Notes: a model not told the origin generated them from the sequence alone. Counted from the stretch's first letter, positions 1 to 10,792 are shown. The stretch: 59,228 nt of DNA from Moorena sp. SS36440bin_2 (GCA_011524395.1 WTKN01000097.1:1-59228), one strand, 5' to 3'. Translations and numbers: made by a program.

Positions 1-26
1 AAAACTCAAAGCCTTACGATGTAAGG
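1..26 (-). terminator. Weak candidate terminator hairpin
   Basis: Read on the minus strand, CCTTAC-ATC-GTAAGG forms a 6-bp stem with a 3-nt loop, followed by CTTTGAGTTTT. This resembles a weak intrinsic terminator about 135 nt after the last stop codon. The stem is short and the T tract is interrupted, so it could equally be the end of a mobile element. Confidence 0.25.
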
Positions 27-62
27 GTTACAGAGATTCGTAGTAGGAAATTAATTTTGTTT

Positions 63-97
63 AGGTGCTTAACATCCTTGTCACCCCATGAGGTGCT
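63..97. repeat. Partial copy of the TTGTCACCC repeat
   Basis: The segment begins AGGTGCTT and continues to TTGTCACCCCATGAGGT. It matches the element at 140-173 apart from about nine extra bases between AGGTGCTT and the TTGTCACCC core. Two adjacent copies suggest a dispersed repeat family rather than a unique site. Confidence 0.5.
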
Positions 98-139
98 ACA
101 TTATGAAGTGCGGAATGTGGGTTGTAAACCTTTATATCA

Positions 140-173
140 CAATGGTTTTGAGGTGCTTGTCACCCTGTGAGGT
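140..173 (+). repeat. Left copy of operon-flanking inverted repeat
   Basis: This 34-nt element begins CAATGGTTTTGAGGT and includes TTGTCACCC. The reverse complement of 55563-55596 matches it at 29 of 34 positions by direct comparison. The two copies therefore bracket the 12-gene operon in inverted orientation. This copy overlaps the end of the last gene and supplies its final codons. A dispersed repeat or decayed transposon ends are both possible. Confidence 0.6.
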
Positions 174-3100
174 CACCCCCTGAGAACTGTTGTAATTCTT
201 CAATCTCTTTGAGAATAGATATTTCTAGTTCCTCTTCAGATAATTGAATGATTTCTGATAATTCTGATGAACTTTGAGATATGAAATCATTTTTACTGGT
301 TAATTTAAGTTCCTCTAATAAATAATTAACCAAAACTTTTAAGTTGGGATATTTAAAAATTAAAGTTGATGGTAAACTGCAACCCAAACTTTTCTGCAAA
401 GAATTTTTAATTTCCATAGCCATTAGCGAATCTATGCCTAAGTCAAAAAAACCTTGTTTCAAGGAAATTTTTTCAGGTGCATCTAATCCCAGTATTTGAG
501 CTACTTGCTTGCGCACATGAGTAATTAATAATTCCCGACGTTTCTCAACTGCTGCCATCTCAAGTTCTTGAATCAATGCAGATTTTTTAGAAAGTGATTG
601 CTCTGTCGAAATAAAACTTTCTAAAAAAGGACTTATTACCTCACCAGAAAAATTCCTCGAAAACTGAGACCAGTTAATGGGGAACACTGCTACTTGTGGT
701 GTTTTTCCAGATAACAACTTACCCAGTGCCTTCATACCTTGGTATGGAGTAATAACACCTATTCCTCTTTCCTGTATCCGATTCTGATGTTCGCTAGCTA
801 AACGAGCTGCCATCCCAACTTTATCCCATGCTCCCCAATTAATACTCAATCCTGGTAAACCCATTCCCTGACGATGGTGAACTAAAGTATCCATGAAAGC
901 ATTGGCTGCAGCATAGTTTCCTTGACCTGGTGAACCTAATAAAGAAGCAGTAGAGGAGAAACAAACAAAAAAGTCTAAAGTCATATCTTGAGTAAGTTTA
1001 TGCAAGTTCCAAGTACCTTCCACTTTAGGAATCATAACCTGGTAAAACCTTTCCCAACTCATATGTTGCAACATTCCATCATCCAAAACTCCAGCAGTAT
1101 GAATTACTCCTTTGAGTGGAAGCTGAGATTCTTGAATATACTCCAGAATCTTAACTACATTATCTTCCTGGGAGATATCCCCTAATACAACAGATATTCT
1201 CGTCCCTTTTTGTTCCAATTGTTCGATAGTTTTGGTAGCCACTTCTGATGGAGAACTACGTCCATTTAACACAATATGTTCCACACCTTGGTCTACTAGC
1301 CACTGTAAAATCTCTAATCCTAATGCTCCTAAACCTCCTGTAATTAGGTAACTTGCTTTTGATTGGATAGACAACTGCTTATCTATATTTCTGTCTAGAT
1401 TTTGTTGTTGGCGCATTAGTCTGGCAACATAACGTACTCCCTGACGGTAGGCTATTTGATCCTCTGAACTAGAAGATGATAGCTCCTGATATAAAACTTG
1501 AGTTGCTTCCTCGGAACTATAATTAGGATCGAAATCGACTCGCTTACAAACTAACTCTGGATGTTCCAGAATCATTGCTCGCCCTAACCCCCATAAAACT
1601 CCCTGTTGCGGTTGGACTACTTCCGTAGCACTCAAAACACTCTGACTTCCTTGAGTAACTAACCACACTGGAGGTAAACGAGTTTCCGCTCCCTGAATCA
1701 ACCCTTGTAAAAGATGTAAAATCCCACAACAACTCACTTCTTGAAATCTTTTTAACTCTTCCAAAGAAAGAGATTGATTATTTTCATTTAACCCCCACAA
1801 ATAAACAATCCCTTTAATTTCAGTATGAGCTTGAAGTAACTGTTGAAAATCTTCTGCTTGAGTAGGATTAACTTGATAAGATTGAGAGTTAAATTGCTGA
1901 TACTTTGAACCAGGAAATACCGAAATACATTTTTGACCTTGCTCTTCTAGAGTATCTACTATTTCCGCAACTAAGTTATTTGCAGGCATAAACAGTAACC
2001 AACAACCAGTTTCTGTTACACTCATAGAATCAGAATTTAACTCAATAGCTTTCTCTAGCCATTGCATTTCATAAAACCAATCGCTAATATCTGTATCTAG
2101 ACTTTTCAGAATCATTTGCGGATTAGCTTTTCTGCTTTCAAAACCTTGACACATTGCCAAGAGCTGACCATTTCCATCAAATAGCTGCATATCTACTTTC
2201 AGTCTTTCTTGGTCTGATTCCTCGGTCAAATCAATATAAGTATGACACCACAACTTATCGTCAATTGGAGACTGATAAAAAATGAATTTGTCGATACTAA
2301 AGGGAACAAAAGTTTCCACCTCTTTCCCACTCTGATTTAAAAGAAATGTACTTACGCTTTGAAAGCAAGAATCAATCAGTGCCGGATGTAGTTGATATTC
2401 GGCTGCATCCTTAATTACCTTTGGGGTTTTAATTTCGCACAATACCTCACCATTTCCTAGCCATATTTTATCAATCCATTGGAAACTCTCTCCTAGTTCA
2501 ATTTTTATATTTTTGATAGCTTCATAAAGCACTTCATTATGAATTTCTTGACGACAGCGTTCTTGAATCTGCTCAAGGGATATCAATGGTTTCTGGCTAT
2601 TAGTTGGAGAAATATGACCAGTTGAATGAACAGCCCAAGAACTGACTTCCGGAATGCTATCGTATAATGTAGCCATCATCTGGGAATTAGTTTCCGCTCC
2701 TAAACTTATGGCTTGAAATAAATATGAGTTATCTTTTTTGCTCAAAACCACCTGGACTCTGGAGGCTTTTCCTTTCTGAATGGCTAGTGCTTCTGGAAAA
2801 ATAATCCCTTCAAGCTGATACTCTTGATTTGAGAAAGTCAAAGATACTGCTGCTAACAACAGGGAGATATAAGTCGCACCAGGAACCACAACTTGTTTAT
2901 ATACAATATGGTCTGCTAAAAATGGCAGTGTTTTAGTGCTGAAATTTGATTCAAAGAAAATATCTTTTGATAGAGGAGATTGAAACTTTCTTTCAATCAA
3001 AGGATGTAGTTTAACGGAAGCTGATTTTTGCAGGCGCAAATTATTGGCTGTTTCCAACCAATAGCGTTGTCTCTGAAATGGATAGGTAGGTAACAACACC

Positions 3101-5865
3101 TTCTGGCAGTTGTAGTTTTTGTTAAATCTTGACCAATCTACTTTCACTCCTCGTACATACAACTGCCCTAAACTCAATAACATCTGTTCCCATTCATCCA
3201 CTCCAGGAGACATCGAAGCTAACCATACTCCAATATCTTCCATGTCTTTTGGCATACACTTTTGCCCCATATCCAACAAAATTGGCTGAGGTCCGATTTC
3301 TAAGAAGACTTCATATCCATTGCTCAACAAAGTGTTGATCCCTTGGGCAAATTTCACTGGTTGACGAATATGATTTACCCAGTATTGAGCTGAACTTATG
3401 CTCTCATCAGCCTTTTGCCCAGTAACATTAGATATAATTGGAATCCGAGGTCGATTGTAAGTAATTTCATTAGCAACTAATTCAAATTCTGCCAAAATCG
3501 GTTCCATCAATGGTGAATGAAAAGCTTGAGATACCTCTAATCGTTTAGTTTTAAATCCTTGGAGTTCCAGAATTTCTATGATTTCATCAATAACTTCAGT
3601 TGTGCCAGAAATTACTACATTTTCTAGGCTATTGATAGCTGCGATGCTAACTGTAGGCTTGGCCAAACCTGCTTGTGAGGTATAGGAAGTAATTACCTCT
3701 TGCACTTGATTCTCTGATGCTAATACAGCCACCATCTCTCCCTGAGAAGGTGACTTTTCCATTAACCTACTTTGGGCAGCAATCAATTTTAGAGCATCTT
3801 CTAAACTAAATACTCCTGCTATAGTTGCTGCCACATATTCTCCTAAACCATGACCGATCGCTACATGAGGCTGAACTCCCCAAGATTGCCATAATTTAGC
3901 TATTGCATATTCAATAGCAAATAGAGTAGGTTTAATATAGGCAGTTTGATCTACTAAAGATGAAGCCACCTCATCTGTTGAAATAGGATAGAGAACTTCA
4001 AGTAATGGTTTTTCTATCTGTGAACTTAGAATTTGGTTACATTCGTCAATTACTTGGCGGAATAGGGGTTGAGTTTCATATAATTCCTGTCCCATATTGA
4101 CATACTGACTACCTATACCTGTGAATAGGAAAGCTACTTTTGAGGTGTCAGTGCTATCAGGTAACTCACCTGAGAACACTCCAGTTATTTTCTCAGCTAG
4201 TGAAAATTTGCTGAGTTTCTCACTTAATTCTTGTCGATTGGAAGCAATAACTGCTAATCTATGATTAAAATCGGCTCTTCCTGTATTAGCAGTGTAACAA
4301 ACATCTGCAAATATTAATTCCTGATGAGTTATTAGTAAATTGTTATAACAATTTACTAACTCTTGAAGAGCAGATTCTGTCTTCGCCGACAGTGTAAACA
4401 AATAAGGTGGACGCTCTAAAAATTCTTCTGTTTTGTCTGTTGAGTCTTGAATATTGCCTATAATTGGCGCTTCTTCCAAAATTATATGGGCATTAGTGCC
4501 ACTAATAGCAAAAGAACTAACCCCTGCTACTCGTTGATTATTTGGTGATGACCAATGAATTTTTTCAGTGGGAACTCTGAGGGGTAACTCCTCCCAATTG
4601 ACGTATGGATTCAGTTTTTTCAGATGCAGATGAGGAACAATCTCTTGATTTTGCAGTTGTAGAACTACTTTCATCAAACCAGCAATTCCAGCAGCAGACT
4701 CTAAGTGACCAACATTTGTTTTCACTGAACCAATCATTAACGGATTTTCCAGATCGTGACCTTGCCCAAATATGCTAGCTAAGGCTCTCACTTCTATTGG
4801 GTCTCCTAAAGAAGTTCCTGTACCATGAGCTTCTACATAACTCACTTCAGATGGCTTTACATTTGCTGCTTTGAGAGCTTGGTCAATAAGCTTTTCTTGG
4901 GCTAGTTTATTCGGTACTGTTAGCCCACTGCTGGCACCATCATGGTTGACTACAGAACCTCGAATCACAGCCAAAATCCGGTCGCCATCTTTTTTGGCAT
5001 CTGATAGACGTTTAAGTACCAAGATACCACATCCCTCTCCCCTGCCATAGCCATCAGCAGCAGCATCAAAAGTTTTGCAGCGACCATCAGGAGAAAGAGC
5101 CTTTAATCTTGATAGTGCAGTAGTTATTAGAGGAGAAAGAATCAATTGCACTCCTCCTGACAAGACTAAATCAGCCTCTCGCGATCGCAGACTCTGACAA
5201 CCATGGTGTATTGCTACTAGAGAAGCTGAACACGCTGTATCAATAGCTACTGATGGACCTTGTAAACCCAGGAAATATGATAAACGCCCTACTGCATAAC
5301 AAAAGCCATTTCCTGTACCATCATAGGGACTAAGATTTTCGAGTTGGTCTATGCCCAAATGCATATAATCATTATGAACCATACCCACATACACTCCTGT
5401 TTGAGAGTCTTTTAGTTCCTGTGGATTAATTCCTGCCCTTTCTAAAGCTTCCCAGGTTACTTCCAAAAGTAAACGTTGCTGTGGATCGAGACTAGCAGCT
5501 TCTCGAGGAGAGATGCTAAAAAACTGAGCATCAAATTTATCAACCTCGGACAACAAAGCTGCATGACGGACATACATTTTCCCAGGAGCATCAGGATCTG
5601 AATCATAATAATCATCAATATCCCAACGTTCAGGAGGAATTTCTACAATACCATCTTTACCATTACTCAATAACTCCCAAAATTGTTCTGGATTGTTAGC
5701 ATTCCCAGGAAATCTACACCCCATGCCAATAATAGCAATAGGTTCAGTTTGGGAATACTCCATTGCTTCGAGCTTAGTTTTCATATCTTCCACAGCTTTC
5801 AAAGCTCTTTTTATGGGAGATACAGACGGCTTTTTTTCTGGATTATTAGCTGCATTCATAGTCAT
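160..5865 (-). CDS. PKS module L: KS-AT(inactive?)-DH-KR-ACP
   Basis: This is a 1901-residue type I polyketide synthase module that would add one ketide and process it to an alkene. An N-terminal class 2 docking helix pair (about 15-42) is followed by KS (about 42-470, Cys212 in DTACSAS, with EAHGTGT and the GHLE histidine). AT spans about 570-880, DH about 965-1240 (His986, Asp1165), KR about 1490-1700 (Tyr1651, B-type LDD motif), and ACP carries Ser1813 in GIDSL. A C-terminal docking helix starts LSEEELE. The AT looks dead: the GHSxG nucleophile is Gly673 (GHGLGEY), GQGSQ has become GIGSQ, and the usual SHAFH reads SQAFH. It starts 4 nt after K. As the last gene it has no downstream partner, so its docking tail probably pairs with A or with a protein encoded elsewhere. 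The last residues (GDLTG) are encoded by the flanking repeat. Confidence 0.93.
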   Translation of the reverse strand: MTMNAANNPEKKPSVSPIKRALKAVEDMKTKLEAMEYSQTEPIAIIGMGCRFPGNANNPEQFWELLSNGKDGIVEIPPERWDIDDYYDSDPDAPGKMYVRHAALLSEVDKFDAQFFSISPREAASLDPQQRLLLEVTWEALERAGINPQELKDSQTGVYVGMVHNDYMHLGIDQLENLSPYDGTGNGFCYAVGRLSYFLGLQGPSVAIDTACSASLVAIHHGCQSLRSREADLVLSGGVQLILSPLITTALSRLKALSPDGRCKTFDAAADGYGRGEGCGILVLKRLSDAKKDGDRILAVIRGSVVNHDGASSGLTVPNKLAQEKLIDQALKAANVKPSEVSYVEAHGTGTSLGDPIEVRALASIFGQGHDLENPLMIGSVKTNVGHLESAAGIAGLMKVVLQLQNQEIVPHLHLKKLNPYVNWEELPLRVPTEKIHWSSPNNQRVAGVSSFAISGTNAHIILEEAPIIGNIQDSTDKTEEFLERPPYLFTLSAKTESALQELVNCYNNLLITHQELIFADVCYTANTGRADFNHRLAVIASNRQELSEKLSKFSLAEKITGVFSGELPDSTDTSKVAFLFTGIGSQYVNMGQELYETQPLFRQVIDECNQILSSQIEKPLLEVLYPISTDEVASSLVDQTAYIKPTLFAIEYAIAKLWQSWGVQPHVAIGHGLGEYVAATIAGVFSLEDALKLIAAQSRLMEKSPSQGEMVAVLASENQVQEVITSYTSQAGLAKPTVSIAAINSLENVVISGTTEVIDEIIEILELQGFKTKRLEVSQAFHSPLMEPILAEFELVANEITYNRPRIPIISNVTGQKADESISSAQYWVNHIRQPVKFAQGINTLLSNGYEVFLEIGPQPILLDMGQKCMPKDMEDIGVWLASMSPGVDEWEQMLLSLGQLYVRGVKVDWSRFNKNYNCQKVLLPTYPFQRQRYWLETANNLRLQKSASVKLHPLIERKFQSPLSKDIFFESNFSTKTLPFLADHIVYKQVVVPGATYISLLLAAVSLTFSNQEYQLEGIIFPEALAIQKGKASRVQVVLSKKDNSYLFQAISLGAETNSQMMATLYDSIPEVSSWAVHSTGHISPTNSQKPLISLEQIQERCRQEIHNEVLYEAIKNIKIELGESFQWIDKIWLGNGEVLCEIKTPKVIKDAAEYQLHPALIDSCFQSVSTFLLNQSGKEVETFVPFSIDKFIFYQSPIDDKLWCHTYIDLTEESDQERLKVDMQLFDGNGQLLAMCQGFESRKANPQMILKSLDTDISDWFYEMQWLEKAIELNSDSMSVTETGCWLLFMPANNLVAEIVDTLEEQGQKCISVFPGSKYQQFNSQSYQVNPTQAEDFQQLLQAHTEIKGIVYLWGLNENNQSLSLEELKRFQEVSCCGILHLLQGLIQGAETRLPPVWLVTQGSQSVLSATEVVQPQQGVLWGLGRAMILEHPELVCKRVDFDPNYSSEEATQVLYQELSSSSSEDQIAYRQGVRYVARLMRQQQNLDRNIDKQLSIQSKASYLITGGLGALGLEILQWLVDQGVEHIVLNGRSSPSEVATKTIEQLEQKGTRISVVLGDISQEDNVVKILEYIQESQLPLKGVIHTAGVLDDGMLQHMSWERFYQVMIPKVEGTWNLHKLTQDMTLDFFVCFSSTASLLGSPGQGNYAAANAFMDTLVHHRQGMGLPGLSINWGAWDKVGMAARLASEHQNRIQERGIGVITPYQGMKALGKLLSGKTPQVAVFPINWSQFSRNFSGEVISPFLESFISTEQSLSKKSALIQELEMAAVEKRRELLITHVRKQVAQILGLDAPEKISLKQGFFDLGIDSLMAMEIKNSLQKSLGCSLPSTLIFKYPNLKVLVNYLLEELKLTSKNDFISQSSSELSEIIQLSEEELEISILKEIEELQQFSGGDLTG

Positions 5866-5869
5866 ATTT

Positions 5870-8800
5870 TTAATATCCCATGCTATTTAATGTATTCATC
5901 AATTTTGCTTCAGCTTCTTCATCAGATAAACCTTGCAAATCTATTTCTTTTTCGTTGACATCAGTATTTAGTGTAATCTCACTATCATTCTGCTCGAATG
6001 ATTTCCATCCCATTATTTCCTCACAAAAATATTGAGATAACTTTTCAATCGTAGGATATTCAAAAGCTAATGTTGTTGGCAAGGAAATTCCTAATTGAGA
6101 TTGTAGTCGGTTATTTAATTCCACTGCCATCAGAGAATCCATACCCATTTCCACAAATCCCAAATTTGGTTCTGGTAATTTAGTTGAATTTAAACCCATA
6201 ACTTTAGCGACTTCTGCTTCCAAATGAGTTTTGAAAATTTCTGGACGTTCTGTTTCTAGCGCCCCTTCTAATTTTTCCATAATTGTTCTGTCTATCTGGG
6301 GCTGAAATTCTAATTCCTGTTCTGATTCTTTGTTTTCTAACAGTTTCCAAAGTAGTGAAAAATTCTGGCCAAAATTAAAATTTTCTGAGACAACAGACCA
6401 CTGTGCCGATAAAACTCCTACTTGTCCAGTTGTAGATTGCTTAAGTAGCAGTTGCTCTAATGCTACCACACCATCTGCTGGGTCTATAGAACTTATCCCT
6501 GTTCTTCTAATACGACTCTGATGTTGATTAGCTAAACTATCGACCATTCCCCCTTGTTCCCAAGGTCCCCAATTAATACTCAAACTAGGTAATTTTAGAC
6601 TAGAACGATAATGAGACAACCCATCCATGAATGCATTAGCTGCTGCATAATTTCCTTGACCTGGTGAACCTAGCAATGAAGCTATAGAAGAGAAACAAAC
6701 AAAGAAGTCTAATTCCAAATTTTCCGTTAGTTTATGTAAATACCAAGTTCCTTCTAACTTTGGTGCCATCACTTGAGTAAATTGCTCCCAACTCATCTGT
6801 TGCAATACACTATCACTCAATGTTCCTGCACTATGAATCACACCTTTTAATGGAGGCAAAGATGTTTGAATATGCCTAAAAATTTCTATCGTATTTTGTT
6901 CATTAGATATATCACCAGACCAAGTAACAATGGAAACTCCTGTTGCTTCTAATTCTTCAATCCTTTTTTGCACCTCCTGAGAAGGTTTACTTCTACTCAT
7001 CAACACAATATTTTTAGCTCCTTTGTTTGCCATCCATTGAGCTGTATGCAATCCTAAAGCACCTAATCCTCCAGTAATTAGATAGGTAGCATCTGAAGAC
7101 AATGAAATTTCTCGAGCTTCTTTAGTCACTTGTTTAACTAGACGAGCTACATAAGTTTTTCCTCCCCTGATAGCAAGATGGTCTTCTGCTACATTATTAT
7201 TAGTTATAATATCCAGTAGCATTTTCTCTTCATCCTCTAGATTTTCTGGGTTTAAATCAACCACTCCACCCCATAGTTGGGGATGTTCTAAAGATATCAC
7301 TCGACCTAAACCCCACAGAGGTGCTTGAGCAACTGTTACTTTCTCTGTAGGAGAATAAACTGGTTGAGCGCCTCGGGTTACTAACCATAATTTGGGTGAA
7401 CTGGAAAAGGAATTTTTGACTATAGCTTGTAACAGATGGAGTACACTGCCACACCCCCAAAGTTGTGATGATTTTAAGCTACTAATAGTTAAATCTTCAG
7501 TAGTAGGAGCATTTAAGCTCCATAAATGGATTACTTGTGCTAGAGGATATTTGCTTGTTTTCAGTATTTCCTGATATAGTTGTTCAAACTCTTCAATCTG
7601 AGAAGGATTCAGGTAAAAAATTCCTGTTTTTTGTTTTTGATAACAATCGGATATATAAACTAAACTACATTCATGGCCTTGATTTTTTAATTGATTTGCT
7701 ATTGCCGTTGCTACTCCTGTAGAATCAGCAAAAATCAACCAATGACTTGGCTGATTATCATTACTTTTTTGCCCAATTTGTTTGATTTCTTTCCATTGAA
7801 CTGCATAGAACCAATCTTTCAGTTTAGTTTCTGCTAATTCTTTTTGATTTTCTCGAACTATTATTTTTAATATATCGGGTAATAAATTTAATTCTTCTGG
7901 TGAAAAATTATAAACTTTTTCTAAGTGTTTTACTAAAGTATTAGTATCTCCTTGATTAATTAGCTGCATTAAAACACTGGTATTCTCTGACGCCTTGCCA
8001 GTATTTTTTACTTCCCTAATATATTTTTTATTATCGGTATTTTCAATCCAATAACGTTGCTTCTGAAAAGGATAATTTGGTAAAATAACCTTTTGAAAAG
8101 CATAATATTCGTAAAAGTTTGACCAATCGACAGAAACACCTTGCACATACAATTTTCCTAAGCTAGAAAGCATTTGTTGCCACTCATCCACTATTGGACG
8201 TATTGAAGGTAGCCACACTCCGAAATCTTCTGGCAAACACTGTTTACCCATTCCTAACAAAATAGGTTTGCAGCCAATTTCTAAGAAAACTTCATATCCT
8301 TGACTGTGCAAATTTTTCATGCTCGCAGCAAATTTTACAGGTTTGCATATATGATCTACCCAATACTGAGCCGTAACAATGCTACTATCTGCCTGAAGCC
8401 CTGTCACATTTGAAATCAATTTAATTTCTGGTAGATGGTAATTTACTTGTTCAGCTATTGCCTGAAACTCGGCTAACATTGGTTCCATCAATGGTGAATG
8501 GAAAGCATGAGATACTTGTAACTGTTTTGTTTGAATTTCTTGAGATTCAAGAATAGCACATAATGATTGAATCGCCTCAGACTCACCAGAAATAACCACA
8601 CTCTCTGGCCCATTAATGGCTGCGATCGCTACCTTTTCTCCAGACGACTCCATCAGTAACCGCACCTTTGACTCCGATGCCATCACTGCCACCATTTCAC
8701 CACCCATGGGCAAATTTTGCATCAACCTAGCTCTAGCAGCTACCAACTTCAAACCGTCTTCTAAACTGAAAATTCCCGCTACTGTCGCTGCTACATATTC

Positions 8801-10792
8801 TCCCAGACTGTGACCCATGACTACATCAGGTTTAACCCCCCATGATTCCCATAACTTAGCCAGGGCATATTCTATGGCAAATAAAGCAGGTTGAGTATAA
8901 ACTGTTTGTTCTAGTATAGATGAATTTGCTTCATCTGTTACCGAAGGATAAATAACAGACAGTAGTGGTTGGTCTAAAACTGAACTCAAAATTCGATCGC
9001 ATTCGTCTAGGGATTCACGAAAAACTCTATGAGTTTCATATAGTGACCTTCCCATATTCAGATACTGGCTCCCCTGGCCTGTGAACAGGAATGCCACTGG
9101 CAGAGATTGGTTATTTTTTCGGAGTTGCCCTTGAAATAATAATGCTTCTTCTGGATTAGTTTGCCATCTCAGTAACCTTTGAGCTAATTCTTCTTGGTTA
9201 GAAGCTATAACTGCTAACCGATAGCTAAAATTAGCTCTTCCTGTATTTGCTGTGTAACAAATGTCTCCTAGTTCCAAATTTTGATGATTTTCCAAGTAGC
9301 TTTGATAACTACTGACTAAATCTTTTAAAGCATTCTCAGTTTTAGCTGACAATGTTAATATATGAAAAGGAAACTCCAGGGATCGATCGCCTTTAACTGG
9401 AATAGGTGCTTGTTCCAAAACTATATGAGCATTAGTACCACTAAAACCAAAAGAACTTACCCCTGCTATCAGACTTTCATCCCCTGAATGCCAAGGAGTA
9501 AGTTGAGTAGGAATAACTATTGGCAACTCTTCCCAATTTATATAAGGATTTGGCTGCTTAAAATGCAAATGGGGAACAATTTCTTGATTTTTAAGTTGTA
9601 ATACCACCTTCATCAAACCAGCCACCCCTGCTGCTGCTTCCGCATGACCAATGTTTGTTTTTATAGAACCAATCATCAACGGTTTCGAGAGAGAATGAGT
9701 TTTGCCAAACACCCTCCCTAAAGCCCCCACTTCAATTGGATCTCCTAAAGAAGTTCCAGTACCATGAGCTTCCACATAGCTAACTTTCTCTGGCTTAACT
9801 CTAGCTTTTTCCAGAGTTTGACGAATCAGAGTTTCCTGTGACGTACCATTAGGCACTGTTAGACCACTGGTATGACCATCCTGGTTGATAGCACTCGCCC
9901 GAATAACTGCGAGAATATTATCGCGATCGGCAATAGCATCACTCAGTCGTTTGAGAACTACAATACCACATCCCTCACTGCGAACAAACCCATCCGCTAA
10001 AGTATCAAATGTCTTACAACGACCATCTGATGACAGCATATTAGCTTTAGAATGATTAATAGTAATCAATGGTGAAATTATGAGATTTACTCCTCCAGCT
10101 AGAGCTAAATCACTCTCTTTATTTAGCAAACTAGAACAAGCCAAATGTATGCTCACCAACGAAGAGGAACAAGCCGTATCTATCGCCATATTTGGCCCCA
10201 TTAGTCCTAAAGTGTAAGAGAGTCGCCCAGCAGCAGTACAATGGGCATTACCACTACCAAAATAGGCATTAATTTTTTGAAGATCGGAAACAATGAGCTG
10301 ACCATAGTCACCACCACCAATACCAATAAAAACACCAGTCTTAGTCTTAGCTAGTCCGTCAGGGTTAATTGCAGCATTTTCTAGAGATTCCCAAACAACT
10401 TCCAATAATAAACGTTGTTGAGGATCGAGAAAAAGGGCTTCTTTAGCAGAGATGCCAAAGAAAAGTGCATCAAACTCCTCTAGATAATCGACAAAACCAC
10501 CATAACGAGTAGACATTTTCCCTGGAGTTTCTGGGTTAGGGTCATAATAATCCTCAATATCCCATCGGTTGGATGGAACTTCAGTTATAGCATCTCTTCC
10601 CTGACGTAAAAGATTCCAGAGGTCTTGTGGATTAGATACACTACCTGGGAAACGACAACCCATACCAACAATAGCTATGGATTCAGTTTTTGATTTTTCT
10701 AGTACATCCAACTTTGATTGCAATTGCTCAATTACGAGAAACGAGCGTTGCAAAGGAGTTAGTTGTTCTATTTTCTTTGATGAAATTTCCAC
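5870..10792 (-). CDS. PKS module K: KS-AT-KR-ACP
   Basis: This 1640-residue module should install a malonyl-derived unit and leave a beta-hydroxyl, as it has KR but no DH, MT or ER. It has an N-terminal docking helix (LTPLQRSFLVIEQL), KS with Cys208 in DTACSSS, and AT with Ser662 in GHSLGEY and malonyl-type HAFH. A linker replaces the DH, and KR carries Tyr1382 in [10 protein letters not shown] has Ser1553 in GMDSL, and a C-terminal helix starts LSDEEAEAK. The start is GTG at 10792, chosen because a near-perfect AGGAGG lies 10 nt upstream. That is the strongest ribosome site seen in the operon and follows its only long gap. Confidence 0.95.
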   Translation of the reverse strand: MEISSKKIEQLTPLQRSFLVIEQLQSKLDVLEKSKTESIAIVGMGCRFPGSVSNPQDLWNLLRQGRDAITEVPSNRWDIEDYYDPNPETPGKMSTRYGGFVDYLEEFDALFFGISAKEALFLDPQQRLLLEVVWESLENAAINPDGLAKTKTGVFIGIGGGDYGQLIVSDLQKINAYFGSGNAHCTAAGRLSYTLGLMGPNMAIDTACSSSLVSIHLACSSLLNKESDLALAGGVNLIISPLITINHSKANMLSSDGRCKTFDTLADGFVRSEGCGIVVLKRLSDAIADRDNILAVIRASAINQDGHTSGLTVPNGTSQETLIRQTLEKARVKPEKVSYVEAHGTGTSLGDPIEVGALGRVFGKTHSLSKPLMIGSIKTNIGHAEAAAGVAGLMKVVLQLKNQEIVPHLHFKQPNPYINWEELPIVIPTQLTPWHSGDESLIAGVSSFGFSGTNAHIVLEQAPIPVKGDRSLEFPFHILTLSAKTENALKDLVSSYQSYLENHQNLELGDICYTANTGRANFSYRLAVIASNQEELAQRLLRWQTNPEEALLFQGQLRKNNQSLPVAFLFTGQGSQYLNMGRSLYETHRVFRESLDECDRILSSVLDQPLLSVIYPSVTDEANSSILEQTVYTQPALFAIEYALAKLWESWGVKPDVVMGHSLGEYVAATVAGIFSLEDGLKLVAARARLMQNLPMGGEMVAVMASESKVRLLMESSGEKVAIAAINGPESVVISGESEAIQSLCAILESQEIQTKQLQVSHAFHSPLMEPMLAEFQAIAEQVNYHLPEIKLISNVTGLQADSSIVTAQYWVDHICKPVKFAASMKNLHSQGYEVFLEIGCKPILLGMGKQCLPEDFGVWLPSIRPIVDEWQQMLSSLGKLYVQGVSVDWSNFYEYYAFQKVILPNYPFQKQRYWIENTDNKKYIREVKNTGKASENTSVLMQLINQGDTNTLVKHLEKVYNFSPEELNLLPDILKIIVRENQKELAETKLKDWFYAVQWKEIKQIGQKSNDNQPSHWLIFADSTGVATAIANQLKNQGHECSLVYISDCYQKQKTGIFYLNPSQIEEFEQLYQEILKTSKYPLAQVIHLWSLNAPTTEDLTISSLKSSQLWGCGSVLHLLQAIVKNSFSSSPKLWLVTRGAQPVYSPTEKVTVAQAPLWGLGRVISLEHPQLWGGVVDLNPENLEDEEKMLLDIITNNNVAEDHLAIRGGKTYVARLVKQVTKEAREISLSSDATYLITGGLGALGLHTAQWMANKGAKNIVLMSRSKPSQEVQKRIEELEATGVSIVTWSGDISNEQNTIEIFRHIQTSLPPLKGVIHSAGTLSDSVLQQMSWEQFTQVMAPKLEGTWYLHKLTENLELDFFVCFSSIASLLGSPGQGNYAAANAFMDGLSHYRSSLKLPSLSINWGPWEQGGMVDSLANQHQSRIRRTGISSIDPADGVVALEQLLLKQSTTGQVGVLSAQWSVVSENFNFGQNFSLLWKLLENKESEQELEFQPQIDRTIMEKLEGALETERPEIFKTHLEAEVAKVMGLNSTKLPEPNLGFVEMGMDSLMAVELNNRLQSQLGISLPTTLAFEYPTIEKLSQYFCEEIMGWKSFEQNDSEITLNTDVNEKEIDLQGLSDEEAEAKLMNTLNSMGY

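Larger units (their letters stand above)
1..159. other. Intergenic region downstream of the operon
   Basis: This AT-rich stretch follows the last operon gene and holds no gene that I can see. It contains two related copies of a short repeat with the core TTGTCACCC followed by TGAGGT, at about 63-97 and 140-173. The second copy runs into the 3' end of the last gene. A small palindrome lies at 12-26. The operon may end here, but the next gene is outside the window. Confidence 0.6.
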
